From: an uncultured Eggerthellaceae bacterium
GTDB taxonomy: Bacteria; Actinomycetota; Coriobacteriia; Coriobacteriales; Eggerthellaceae
Direction: 5' to 3'
Assembly: GCA_910585565.1 (NCBI GenBank)
Contig: CAJUFC010000055.1
Location: 1-6,685, forward strand
Length of the DNA stretch: 6,685 nt
Translations under genes and position numbers: made by a program
Notes under the pieces: generated by a model
What the model was told of the DNA's origin: nothing
What the model saw: the letters and a program-made list of their open reading frames with translations, nothing else
Databases searched by the model: none
Part shown: positions 1 to 6,527 of the stretch, in pieces
Position numbering within the stretch: the stretch's first letter is position 1
How the letters are laid out: each line of letters starts with the position of its first letter

Positions 1-1005
1 GGACACGACGCGCCGCAGCGCATCGTGCATGGTGGCGCGCGCCTCGTCCATCGGGCAATGCAGCGTAAACCCAGCAGCAGCCTTGTGGCCGCCCCCGCCC
101 AGCTCGCGTGCGAGCGAGGCCACGTCCAGATCTCCTTTGGCACGCAGGCTGCCGCGCACGCAGTCGTCGCGCTCCTTGAGCATGCAGGCCACCTCCACCC
201 CCTGGATGGAGCGGATGACGTTGATGGCGCCTTCGGTGTCGTCCTTCTCGGCCCCCGTCTCCTGCATGTCGTCAAGGCTGATCCAGCTAAGAACCGCCTT
301 GCCTTCGCACAAGAACTCCGCGTGCCGCACGGCCAGCGCGTCTATCTCGACCGACGCGAGCGTCCTGTCTTGGAAGAGACGCTGGGCGATGCCCGCAGCA
401 TCGATGCCCGCAGCGAACATCTCGGCGGCAGCGTGCAGCGCCAGCGCGTCCGTGTTCTGGAACATGAAGCGCCCCGTATCGGTCAGAAGCCCCGCGTACG
501 CGCACGTCGCGATGTCGCGCCACGCAGGGCTGTCGTCGCTGATGCCGAGGTGATGAGCCAGCTGCCAAACGAGCAGCGTCGTGGCAGCGGCGTGGGGTTC
601 GGTATAGCTCAAATCGCTCATGCGGCGCGGATAGGCATGGTGATCGATCGTGACGGTGAAGGCGGATGCGTCCCGCAGCGCGACAGCATCATCCCCCAGC
701 CGCTCGTCATTGGGCACGTCCACGGCGACGAACGCATCTGCCGGCGCGCCAGCGTCCAGCTCAGACGCCATCATAAGCCCGCCAAACCCGGGCATGAAGT
801 CGAAGGCACGCGGCGCGGGAACGTCTCCTGCCACCAGCGTCACCACCTCGCGGCCGACCGCGCGCAGCGCACATGCCAAGGCCAAGGTCGACCCGATGCA
901 GTCGCCGTCAGGGTTCACGTGCCCGCAGATGCAGATGCGACGTCGCTTCAGCAGCGCGGAGGCTATCTCGGCGAGCGTGGCGTTCGTCTCAGGCGTGACC
1001 GTCAT
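1..1005 (-). CDS. nrnA: DHH/DHHA1 phosphoesterase, NrnA-like (partial, 3' end beyond window)
   Basis: I translated this frame by hand: it is open for 335 codons from an ATG at 1005 to the left edge, with no stop in the window. It carries the full DHH-family signature: HVNPDGD at residues 29-35, VDVP at 95-98 (Asp96), the DHH triad at 121-123, and TDTGRF at 175-180. The DHHA1 substrate-binding glycine motif GGGGHKAAAGF is at 303-313. These Asp/His residues bind the two catalytic metals. NrnA proteins are cytoplasmic enzymes that degrade nanoRNAs and, in some species, dephosphorylate pAp. Family members are about 310-340 residues, so only a few C-terminal residues are probably missing. The start lies 12 nt after the rbfA stop, with only a weak upstream AGGG as ribosome site, which suggests translational coupling. 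A Cys follows the NPDGD motif where Ala is common. The family is certain; the exact substrate (nanoRNA, pAp or cyclic-dinucleotide product) is inferred. Confidence 0.93.
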   Translation of the reverse strand, partial: MTVTPETNATLAEIASALLKRRRICICGHVNPDGDCIGSTLALACALRAVGREVVTLVAGDVPAPRAFDFMPGFGGLMMASELDAGAPADAFVAVDVPNDERLGDDAVALRDASAFTVTIDHHAYPRRMSDLSYTEPHAAATTLLVWQLAHHLGISDDSPAWRDIATCAYAGLLTDTGRFMFQNTDALALHAAAEMFAAGIDAAGIAQRLFQDRTLASVEIDALAVRHAEFLCEGKAVLSWISLDDMQETGAEKDDTEGAINVIRSIQGVEVACMLKERDDCVRGSLRAKGDLDVASLARELGGGGHKAAAGFTLHCPMDEARATMHDALRRVVS

Positions 1006-1017
1006 CGATGGCGCGCC

Positions 1018-1395
1018 CTACAGCTCGTCGCCGTCGTCGATGGCGGCATCCGCCACCCGCTGCCGGTCCTCTTCCGCCTTGATGTAGCGGCCCAACCGCT
1101 CGGCTGCGTCCACCGTCTCGTCCAGATGGAACCTGAGCTCGGGCGCCTTGCGCCAGGCGAGCTTCTTGGCCATGAGCGAGCGAATGTGGCCCTTGGAGGA
1201 CTCGAACGCAGAGCTGACGTCAGGATAGCGGTCAGGCTCGGCGGTATAGTAGACGTCGCAGTAGGCGCGGTCGTAGCTGACCTTGCAGCCGGTGATGGTG
1301 ACGAGGTCCAGCCGGGGGTCGGACACGTCAAACAGCATGATGTTCGCTATGGTCTCGCGCGCCTGCTCGTCGACTTTGCGGTTGCCTTCTTTCAT
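1018..1395 (-). CDS. rbfA: 30S ribosome-binding factor RbfA
   Basis: A 125-residue protein, the usual RbfA length. RbfA is a single KH-like domain that binds the 30S subunit near the 5' end of 16S rRNA and helps late maturation and cold adaptation. The N-terminal helix (residues about 5-22) is followed by the hallmark DPRLDLVTITGCKVS segment (27-40) and the strand AYCDVYYT (44-51). The helix around 63-80 carries the KH-type turn as SKG. The C-terminal signature is PELRFHLDETVD (85-96). The tail after 106 is acidic and probably disordered. I chose the ATG at 1395 because AAGGAG lies 6 nt upstream; an in-frame TTG at 1410 would add five residues but would overlap that ribosome site. It follows infB after a 130-nt spacer and precedes the DHH gene, the usual actinobacterial order. 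Confidence 0.95.
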   Translation of the reverse strand: MKEGNRKVDEQARETIANIMLFDVSDPRLDLVTITGCKVSYDRAYCDVYYTAEPDRYPDVSSAFESSKGHIRSLMAKKLAWRKAPELRFHLDETVDAAERLGRYIKAEEDRQRVADAAIDDGDEL

Positions 1396-1525
1396 TGCGC
1401 TCTCCTTCAAGAGCTTTCAGGACGAGCCGCAGTGCCGTGAAGGGCCGAAGGCGGGCAGAGCGGCCGAACGCGCCGCGTGCGAGCCCTCGTCTGCGCCGAA
1501 CGGCGATGCGGCCGCCCTCGAAGCT
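1396..1525 (-). other. infB-rbfA spacer with weak stem-loop potential
   Basis: This 130-nt gap is the longest inside the operon; the other gaps are 2-46 nt. I see no plausible gene in it. It is GC-rich and carries TTCGGC three times on the minus strand. A nested inverted repeat is present at 1453-1486: GGGC/GCCC outside and GCGGC/GCCGC inside (1460-1464 with 1472-1476). No T-run follows, so it is not a standard intrinsic terminator, and I find no clear promoter. It may be an mRNA processing or stability element, or simply neutral spacer. Confidence 0.35.
1402..1407 (-). promoter_or_regulatory. Ribosome binding site of rbfA
   Basis: The minus strand reads AAGGAG, 6 nt before the ATG at 1395. 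It decides the rbfA start against the in-frame TTG at 1410. Confidence 0.8.
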
Positions 1526-4264
1526 CTACTCGGTTCTCTCGACCTCTTTCACCGTGTATCCCTCGATGGTGTCGCCCACCTTGATGTCTTGGTAGCCCGT
1601 AATCCCAATGCCGCATTCGTAGCCGAATCGCACGCTGGCGACGTCGTCCTTGAAGCGGCGCAGCGAGCTGATGGTGCCCTCGAAGATGACCGTGCCGTCG
1701 CGCACCACGCGCACGCTGTCGTCGCGATGAATCTCGCCCTCGGTGATGTAGCAGCCTGCGATCTGGCCGACCTTGGGCACCTTGAACGTCTCGCGCACCT
1801 CGGCGATGCCGGTGTCCTCCTCGACGATGTCGGGAGACAACAGGCCCACGCGCGCGGCGTTGATGTCCTCGATGGCCTGATAGATGACGCGATACAGGCG
1901 GATGTCGACCTTTTCCTTCTCGGCCTGCTGGCGCGACTTGCCCGTCGGGCGCACGTTGAAGCCGATGATGATGGCGTCTGAGGCCGTAGCCAGCGTGACG
2001 TCCGTCTCGGTGATGCCGCCGACGGCCGAGTGCACGATGTTGATCTTGACCTCGGACTGGTCCATCTTCTCGAAGGCATCGCGCAGCGCCTCGATGGAGC
2101 CTTGCACGTCAGCCTTGACGATGAGGTTGAGGTCGGTCTGCTTGCCTTCCTCGATGCGGCTGAACAGGTCGTCGAGCGACATGTGCGACGAATGCTGCTG
2201 CTCGGCCAGACGCTCGCGCAGCGCGCGCTCCTCGGCCAGCTTGCGCGCATCGCGCTCGTCCTCGAAGACGCGGAACTCATCACCTGCCGTAGGCACCGAG
2301 CTGAGGCCCAAGATCTCCACCGGGTCAGCCGGCACGGCCGCATCCACATGCTCGCCGCGCGGGTTCACAAGAGCGCGCACGTGCCCGTAGGAGGTGCCAG
2401 CCACCACGGCGTCGCCTGGCTTGAGCGTGCCGCGCTGCACGAGCACGGTGGCCACCGGGCCGCGGCCCTTGTCGAGGTTGGCCTCGATGACGAAGCCCGA
2501 TGCCAGCGCGTCCGGGTTGGCCTTGAGCTCCAGCACGTCGGCCTGCAGGATGATGGTCTCCAGCAGCTCGTCGATGTGCAGGCGCTTCTTGGCCGACACC
2601 TGCACGAACATGTTCTCGCCGCCCCACGCCTCGGGAATGACCTCGTACTCGGTCAGCTCCTGCATGACGCGATCGGGGTTGGCGCCGTCTTTGTCTATCT
2701 TGTTGATGGCGACGACGATGGGCACGCCCGCCGCCTTCGCATGGTTGATGGCCTCGATGGTCTGCGGCATGACGCCGTCGTCTGCCGCCACCACCAGCAC
2801 GATGACGTCGGTCACCTGGGCGCCACGCGCGCGCATCGCGGTGAACGCCTCGTGTCCCGGGGTGTCGATGAACGTGATCTGGCGCCCGTCGATCTCGACC
2901 ACGGATGCGCCGATGTGCTGGGTGATGCCGCCGGCCTCGCTCTCGACGACGCCCGTGTCGCGGATGGCGTCCAGAAGCGACGTCTTGCCGTGGTCGACGT
3001 GTCCCATGACCGTGACTACGGGCGGGCGTGGCTTCAAGTCGTCATCGGTGTCGTTGTAGACGATCGTGTACTCCTCCTCGGGGGAGACGACGCGCACCTT
3101 GCGGCCCATGTCGTCCGCCACGATCTCGATCAGCTCGTCGCTCATCGATTGGGTGAGCGTCAGCACCTGGCCCAGCAGGAACAGACGCTTGATGATGTCG
3201 TTCGGCTGCACCGACAGCAGCTCGGCCAGCTTGGCCACGGTAGCGCCCTGCGGCACCTCCACGACCGAGTCGTCCAGCATGAGTTCGGGGTCGATGCCGC
3301 GCTCGATGGCCTTCTGCTCGGCCTTCTCGCGCGCCTCGGCCTCGCGCTTCTGCTTGCGCTTCTTGCGCCTGCCCTCGCCCTCCGAGCTCGTGGTGGCGGC
3401 AACGACGGCAGCGCGCGCCTCGGCCAGCACCTTGTCGCGCTGCAGCTTCTCAGCCTGCACGGCCATCTGGGCGTAGCGGTCCTCGGACTGGTCCTCTTGC
3501 TCCAGCTCGGGCACCATCTGCGCGCCCGCCTTCTTGCCACCCTTGCCCTTCTTGGCGGCCTTCTGCTGCGCCTCGGCGGCGGTAGCGGCGTCTTTCTGGC
3601 TCTTGATGCGCTCGCGCTCGGCCTCGATCTGGGACAGAAGCGAGCTGAACTTGTCGGTCGAGGTCGGCTGGGCCACGGCCTTCTTCTTGGGCGCCTCGGC
3701 GGCAGGTGCCGACTTGGGCTTCTTGCCCTTGTTGCGCAGCGACTCTTCCACGGCCTGCTTCTTGGCCACCTCGGCCGCGATCTTCTTGGCCTTGGCCTCG
3801 GCCGCGCGCTCCTTCTTCTCGTTCTCGACGCGCAGCGCCTCGGCCTCGATCTGGCTTGCCAGCGACTCCATGCCCGAGCTGTATGCAGGCGGGGCCTTCT
3901 TGGCAGGGGCCTCTGTCGGGGCGTCTTCTGCCTCGTCCTCTTCACCCCCGCGCGCGATCTTCTCGGCCTTGCGCTCGGCCAGCTCCTTTTCCACCGCAGC
4001 GCGGCGGTCGGCCTCTTCCTGGGCCTTCTTCTTGGCTGCCTCGCTCTTCTCCTTCTCGAGCTCGGCGCGCTCTTCCTCGGGAAGCTCGCTTGCGTCTTCG
4101 ACAATCTCGGGCTTGATGCTCTCGCGCACGCGCTCGACGTCCTCTTCGGACAGCATGCTCGCATGGGACTTGGCGGCGATGCCAAGCTCCTTCAGGCGAG
4201 CCAAGAGCTCCTTGCTCGACAGTCCCGTCTCTTTCGCCAGTTCGAGTACTCGTTTACCGGACAT
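1526..4264 (-). CDS. infB: Translation initiation factor IF-2
   Basis: A 912-residue GTPase that delivers and checks initiator fMet-tRNA on the 30S subunit and promotes 50S joining. Residues 1-50 form a first IF2_N-type domain (KRVLELAKETGLSSKELL). Residues about 55-325 are a long Ala/Lys/Glu-rich linker, predicted helical or disordered. A second IF2_N domain spans about 333-388. The G domain follows: G1 GHVDHGKT 421-428, G2 GGITQHIGA 445-453, G3 DTPGH 467-471, G4 NKID 521-524, G5 SAK 557-559. Domain II is about 588-680. Domain III is about 710-805, including KADVQGSIEAL and SAVGGITETDV. The C-terminal fMet-tRNA-binding domain IV is about 815-908, with GYECGIGI at 881-888. All GTPase motifs are intact. 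The ATG at 4264 was chosen because GAGGAG lies 5 nt upstream and the IF2_N domain begins at once; the frame stays open to 4402, but that part overlaps ylxR. The linker contains a repeated SLxSQIEAE motif. Confidence 0.98.
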   Translation of the reverse strand: MSGKRVLELAKETGLSSKELLARLKELGIAAKSHASMLSEEDVERVRESIKPEIVEDASELPEEERAELEKEKSEAAKKKAQEEADRRAAVEKELAERKAEKIARGGEEDEAEDAPTEAPAKKAPPAYSSGMESLASQIEAEALRVENEKKERAAEAKAKKIAAEVAKKQAVEESLRNKGKKPKSAPAAEAPKKKAVAQPTSTDKFSSLLSQIEAERERIKSQKDAATAAEAQQKAAKKGKGGKKAGAQMVPELEQEDQSEDRYAQMAVQAEKLQRDKVLAEARAAVVAATTSSEGEGRRKKRKQKREAEAREKAEQKAIERGIDPELMLDDSVVEVPQGATVAKLAELLSVQPNDIIKRLFLLGQVLTLTQSMSDELIEIVADDMGRKVRVVSPEEEYTIVYNDTDDDLKPRPPVVTVMGHVDHGKTSLLDAIRDTGVVESEAGGITQHIGASVVEIDGRQITFIDTPGHEAFTAMRARGAQVTDVIVLVVAADDGVMPQTIEAINHAKAAGVPIVVAINKIDKDGANPDRVMQELTEYEVIPEAWGGENMFVQVSAKKRLHIDELLETIILQADVLELKANPDALASGFVIEANLDKGRGPVATVLVQRGTLKPGDAVVAGTSYGHVRALVNPRGEHVDAAVPADPVEILGLSSVPTAGDEFRVFEDERDARKLAEERALRERLAEQQHSSHMSLDDLFSRIEEGKQTDLNLIVKADVQGSIEALRDAFEKMDQSEVKINIVHSAVGGITETDVTLATASDAIIIGFNVRPTGKSRQQAEKEKVDIRLYRVIYQAIEDINAARVGLLSPDIVEEDTGIAEVRETFKVPKVGQIAGCYITEGEIHRDDSVRVVRDGTVIFEGTISSLRRFKDDVASVRFGYECGIGITGYQDIKVGDTIEGYTVKEVERTE

Positions 4265-4266
4265 GA

Positions 4267-4548
4267 TCACTCCTCGCCATCTGTACAGGCTTGCCCGCTC
4301 GCCCATACAGGACTTGCGACTATACCCTCGAATTCGTCTTCTGACAGGCGCGCCCTTAGGGCAGAGGCGAGCTTGCCAGTCTTCATAGCCTTGGAAAGGC
4401 ATGCGCTCGAGCAGACGTACGCGCCGCGTCCCGGCGCCTTCGAGCTCGCGTCCACGCCTATGGTGCCGTCAGGTCGGCGAACGATGCGATGCATCGCCAG
4501 CTTGGACGACTTCGTCCGGCACCCGATGCATGTGCGCTCGCCTTTCAT
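4267..4548 (-). CDS. ylxR: YlxR/RnpM family RNA-binding protein (DUF448)
   Basis: A 93-residue basic protein of the YlxR family, found between nusA and infB in many bacteria. The N-terminal RTCIGCR motif (residues 5-11), the RIVRRPDG strand region (21-28) and the GRGAYVC signature (40-46) are the family hallmarks. The helical segment after it (about 47-68) is Lys/Arg-rich and fits RNA binding. Cys7, Cys10, Cys46 and Cys50 could form a metal-binding set, though this is not established for the family as a whole. In Bacillus subtilis the homologue (RnpM) binds and modulates RNase P RNA; that role here is inference. The tail after about residue 75 is poorly conserved and acidic. It starts 46 nt after the nusA stop, with an AGGGGAG sequence about 12 nt upstream that is rather distant for a ribosome site. 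It ends 2 nt before infB. Confidence 0.93.
   Translation of the reverse strand: MKGERTCIGCRTKSSKLAMHRIVRRPDGTIGVDASSKAPGRGAYVCSSACLSKAMKTGKLASALRARLSEDEFEGIVASPVWASGQACTDGEE
4270..4275 (-). promoter_or_regulatory. infB ribosome binding site inside the end of ylxR
   Basis: GAGGAG on the minus strand encodes the last two Glu codons of YlxR, is directly followed by its TGA, and sits 5 nt before the infB ATG. Ribosomes finishing ylxR would therefore lie over the infB start, which implies translational coupling. Confidence 0.8.
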
Positions 4549-4594
4549 CTCGGTCTCTTTCTCCCCTGTTGCCGTTTCCGCAAAGCCGCGTCGT

Positions 4595-5809
4595 CTACGC
4601 CGGGTCGCCCTCGGCGTGCACGCCGCAGAACTTCGAGTCAGGGCGCGCGTGGTTGCGGCAGCGCACGCCGTCTTCGCTCACATAGGCGCAGAACTCATCA
4701 TCGAACGACTCGGGGGACTCGGCGTCCTCCTCGTCCTGGATGAGAGAGTCACCCATGAAGCTGGCCGGCTTGATGTCGATGTGCCAGCCGGTCAGGTGAG
4801 CCGCCAGGCGGGCGTTTTGCCCCTCCTTGCCGATGGCCAGCGACAGCTGGTCGTCCGGCACGACGACGGTGGCATGGTGCGTGTCGCGGTCGACCGAGAC
4901 GCTGTTCACCTTGGCCGGCGACAGCGCGTTGGCGATGTAGGCGGCCGGGTCGTCGCTCCACTGGATGACATCGACGCGCTCGTTGCGCAGCTCTTCTACC
5001 ACCATGCGCACGCGCGAGCCCTTTGGGCCCACGCAGGCGCCTACCGGGTCAAGGTTGGGCTCGCGCGACGAGACCGCGATCTTGGAGCGCACGCCCGGCT
5101 CGCGGGCGATCGAGCGAATCTCCACGACGCCGTCGTAGATCTCGGGAACCTCGATCTCGAACAGGCGACGGATGAGGTCGCGATGGGTGCGCGACACGAC
5201 GATGGACGGGCGCGCGTGCTCGCCTTTCGTGCGCGTCTCCTCGGATTGCGGGTCGCGCACGTCGATGATGAGCACCTTGAGGCGCTGGTTATGGCGATAG
5301 TGCTCGCCTGCGGGGCGCTCGTTGCGCTCGCTGGGGTTGCGCTTGGTGTCGTAGTGCGGAAGCTCCGCTTCCACCCCGTCGCGAATCTTGATGATGGTGA
5401 AATCAGGCGTGCCCTGCAGCACGGTGCCCGTGATGAGGTCGCCGACGCGGTCGGAGAACTCCTCGTAGATGCCCTTGCGGGCCGCATCGCGCACGATGGA
5501 GGAGATGACGCTCTTGGCGTTTTGCGCCGCGATGCGCGACACGCCCGACGGCGTCACGTCGCGCTCCTCGAACTCGGCGTACTCGCCCGTCTCTTCGTCG
5601 GGCTCGCCCACCGGCACCAGCTCGTACACGTAGATCCTGCCGGTCTGGCGGTCGATCGTGACGCGCGCGTCGTATTCGAGGTCGAGGATGCGCTCATAGC
5701 TCTTCGCCAGAGAGTCCTCGAGCCTCTCGATTATGTAGAACTCGTCGATCTTGCGCTCGTGGGCAAGGTCTTGAAGCGCTTCGATCAGTGAAAGCTCCTC
5801 GTCAGCCAT
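4595..5809 (-). CDS. nusA: Transcription termination/antitermination factor NusA with Cys/His C-terminal tail
   Basis: A 404-residue NusA, which binds RNA polymerase and nascent RNA and modulates pausing, intrinsic termination and antitermination. Domains in order are: RNAP-binding N-terminal domain (1 to about 124); S1 domain (about 125-208), with a longer loop around 154-172 than in E. coli; KH1 (about 228-298), with GPKG at 261-264; and KH2 (about 300-348), with IGKEGQNARLAA near 326-337. The acidic AR repeats of E. coli NusA are absent, as expected outside Proteobacteria. After an acidic linker (355-372) the protein ends in C374-x9-C384-x2-H387-x7-C395-x2-H398, which resembles a small zinc-binding module and is not part of standard NusA. 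Two adjacent ATGs exist at 5812 and 5809. GGAGGA is 4 nt before the second but only 1 nt before the first, so 5809 is preferred. It begins 39 nt after rimP stops. Confidence 0.97.
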   Translation of the reverse strand: MADEELSLIEALQDLAHERKIDEFYIIERLEDSLAKSYERILDLEYDARVTIDRQTGRIYVYELVPVGEPDEETGEYAEFEERDVTPSGVSRIAAQNAKSVISSIVRDAARKGIYEEFSDRVGDLITGTVLQGTPDFTIIKIRDGVEAELPHYDTKRNPSERNERPAGEHYRHNQRLKVLIIDVRDPQSEETRTKGEHARPSIVVSRTHRDLIRRLFEIEVPEIYDGVVEIRSIAREPGVRSKIAVSSREPNLDPVGACVGPKGSRVRMVVEELRNERVDVIQWSDDPAAYIANALSPAKVNSVSVDRDTHHATVVVPDDQLSLAIGKEGQNARLAAHLTGWHIDIKPASFMGDSLIQDEEDAESPESFDDEFCAYVSEDGVRCRNHARPDSKFCGVHAEGDPA

Positions 5810-5813
5810 CATG

Positions 5814-5819
5814 TCCTCC
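5814..5819 (-). promoter_or_regulatory. Ribosome binding site of nusA
   Basis: GGAGGA on the minus strand is followed by CATGATG. The spacing favours the second of two tandem ATGs, so the protein would start MADEEL rather than MMADEEL. Confidence 0.8.
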
Positions 5820-5848
5820 GTGTCGGTGTATCGTTGCCAAAAACGTTG

Positions 5849-6313
5849 CTAGAACTCTATCTTTCCGATTACGTTCGCTCGCTTGATCTCAGAGAAGGGA
5901 ATCGTGTGCGTGCCGTGCTCCGTCTCGATGACGACGCTGTCGCCGTCAGCCGAGGCAAGCGTGCCCTTGAAGCTGCTCGTGCCGTCGAGCGGGCGCACCG
6001 TGCGCACGTGCGCCTCTTCCCCGCAGAAGCGCTGGAAGTGCTCGGGCGTGCGCAGGGGCCGGTCGATCCCCGGCGAGGACACCTCGAGCGTGTAGGCCCC
6101 CGGGAACGGGTCGATGCGATCGAGCATGGCGCCGATCCACTCCTGCGCCCCGGAGAGCTCTTGGAAGGAAACGCCTCCTTCCGCATCGATGTAGATGCGG
6201 ATGACGGGCGCCTTTTTGGACCCGATGACCTCGATGGTCACGATCTCGATGCCGTTTTGCGCCGCCGTCGGCTCAAGCGCATCTATGAGGCTTTGTTCCT
6301 TCTTGGTGAGCAA
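5849..6313 (-). CDS. rimP: Ribosome maturation factor RimP
   Basis: A 154-residue protein of the RimP (DUF150/YhbC) family, which binds the 30S subunit early in assembly and aids S12/S19-dependent folding of 16S rRNA. The N-terminal alpha/beta domain (about 1-87) ends in the hallmark YTLEVSSPGIDRPL (74-87). The C-terminal SH3-like barrel (about 90-154) includes FKGTLASADGDSVVIE (115-130) and the closing IKRANVIGKIEF (143-154). The length matches the family. The start is a TTG at 6313, with GGGGGA 7 nt upstream. No in-frame ATG lies upstream before the terminator hairpin, and the first downstream Met codon is inside the conserved domain. It is the first gene of the operon; its roughly 93-nt leader carries an intrinsic terminator, so its expression may be set by attenuation. 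Confidence 0.95.
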   Translation of the reverse strand: MLTKKEQSLIDALEPTAAQNGIEIVTIEVIGSKKAPVIRIYIDAEGGVSFQELSGAQEWIGAMLDRIDPFPGAYTLEVSSPGIDRPLRTPEHFQRFCGEEAHVRTVRPLDGTSSFKGTLASADGDSVVIETEHGTHTIPFSEIKRANVIGKIEF

Positions 6314-6320
6314 CCGCGCA

Positions 6321-6326
6321 TCCCCC
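6321..6326 (-). promoter_or_regulatory. Ribosome binding site of rimP (non-ATG start)
   Basis: GGGGGA on the minus strand lies 7 nt before the TTG at 6313. It is an imperfect Shine-Dalgarno site paired with a weak start codon, consistent with modest translation. An ATG at 6321 is out of frame and directly abuts the G-run. Confidence 0.5.
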
Positions 6327-6343
6327 GTCTGGCTCCGGACAAT

Positions 6344-6367
6344 AAAAAAAGCGGGTGAAAACCCACT
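6344..6367 (-). terminator. Intrinsic terminator in the rimP leader (putative attenuator)
   Basis: Reading the minus strand, 6367-6361 (AGTGGGT) pairs with 6356-6350 (ACCCGCT). The stem is 7 bp with one T-G wobble and a TTTC loop, and a run of seven T (6350-6344) follows at once. It ends about 30 nt before the rimP start and lies downstream of the predicted promoter, so it would stop transcription before the operon unless read through. It could instead mark the end of an upstream gene, but no such gene is visible between it and the promoter. Confidence 0.82.
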
Positions 6368-6386
6368 TTCCCGAAGTCCGAAAAGT
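6365..6386 (-). promoter_or_regulatory. Alternative hairpin overlapping the rimP-leader terminator
   Basis: On the minus strand 6386-6380 (ACTTTTC) pairs with 6371-6365 (GGAAAGT), giving 7 bp with one T-G wobble around an 8-nt loop. It uses three bases (6365-6367) of the terminator's 5' arm, so the two hairpins cannot both form fully. This is the expected layout of an anti-terminator. A second alternative pairs TCGGAC (6381-6376) with GTCCGG (6340-6335) around the whole terminator. Confidence 0.4.
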
Positions 6387-6411
6387 ATAGATACCGTCTA
6401 AAACGTGAAGA

Positions 6412-6441
6412 ATTCTAGCACACATCCTGCCCCATCCGCAA
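6412..6441 (-). promoter_or_regulatory. Predicted promoter of the rimP-nusA-infB operon
   Basis: On the minus strand the -10 box TAGAAT (6417-6412) is preceded by TGC, an extended -10. An 18-nt spacer separates it from TTGCGG (6441-6436), a weak -35. A start near 6406 would give a leader of about 93 nt. The surrounding DNA is clearly more AT-rich than the genes. The weak -35 with an extended -10 fits a housekeeping sigma-70-type promoter. Confidence 0.6.
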
Positions 6442-6455
6442 CAAATTACCAGCAT

Positions 6456-6465
6456 TTCGCGCGAA
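6456..6465. promoter_or_regulatory. 10-bp perfect palindrome upstream of the promoter (possible operator)
   Basis: TTCGCGCGAA is a perfect palindrome that ends 14 nt upstream of the predicted -35 box, centred near -54 from the predicted start. The position would suit an activator or repressor dimer. I do not recognise it as a known box, and a 10-bp palindrome in GC-rich DNA may be chance. Confidence 0.25.
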
Positions 6466-6485
6466 GAGACAACTGGGATCCTGCG

Positions 6486-6518
6486 GCAGAGGGCCAGACA
6501 ATGCGTCCGCCCCTCTGC
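6486..6518. repeat. 8-bp inverted repeat / stem-loop
   Basis: GCAGAGGG (6486-6493) pairs perfectly with CCCTCTGC (6511-6518) around a 17-nt loop that contains a short GAC/GTC pair. No T-run follows on either strand, so it is not a classic intrinsic terminator. Confidence 0.5.
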
Positions 6519-6527
6519 ATAACAGAT

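Noticed and set aside
25..1440. A plus-strand 471-codon frame antisense to the DHH gene and rbfA
   Set aside because: The opposite strand carries two genes with intact family motifs. The plus-strand product is Arg/Ala/Val-rich and looks like a shadow frame.
4265..4402. A 46-residue N-terminal extension of IF2
   Set aside because: It overlaps ylxR out of frame and has no IF2 similarity, while the ATG at 4264 has a well-placed GAGGAG and starts directly at the IF2_N domain.
2030..5791. A plus-strand frame open for 1253 codons, antisense to infB, ylxR and nusA
   Set aside because: It runs across three conserved minus-strand genes and their junctions. Its product is His/Asp/Leu-rich with no recognisable domain. 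Long antisense open frames are common opposite GC-rich genes.
6283..6321. A 12-codon upstream ORF (ATG at 6321) overlapping the rimP start
   Set aside because: The G-run abuts this ATG with no spacing but is correctly spaced for the rimP TTG. The peptide MRGCSPRRNKAS shows no regulatory pattern.
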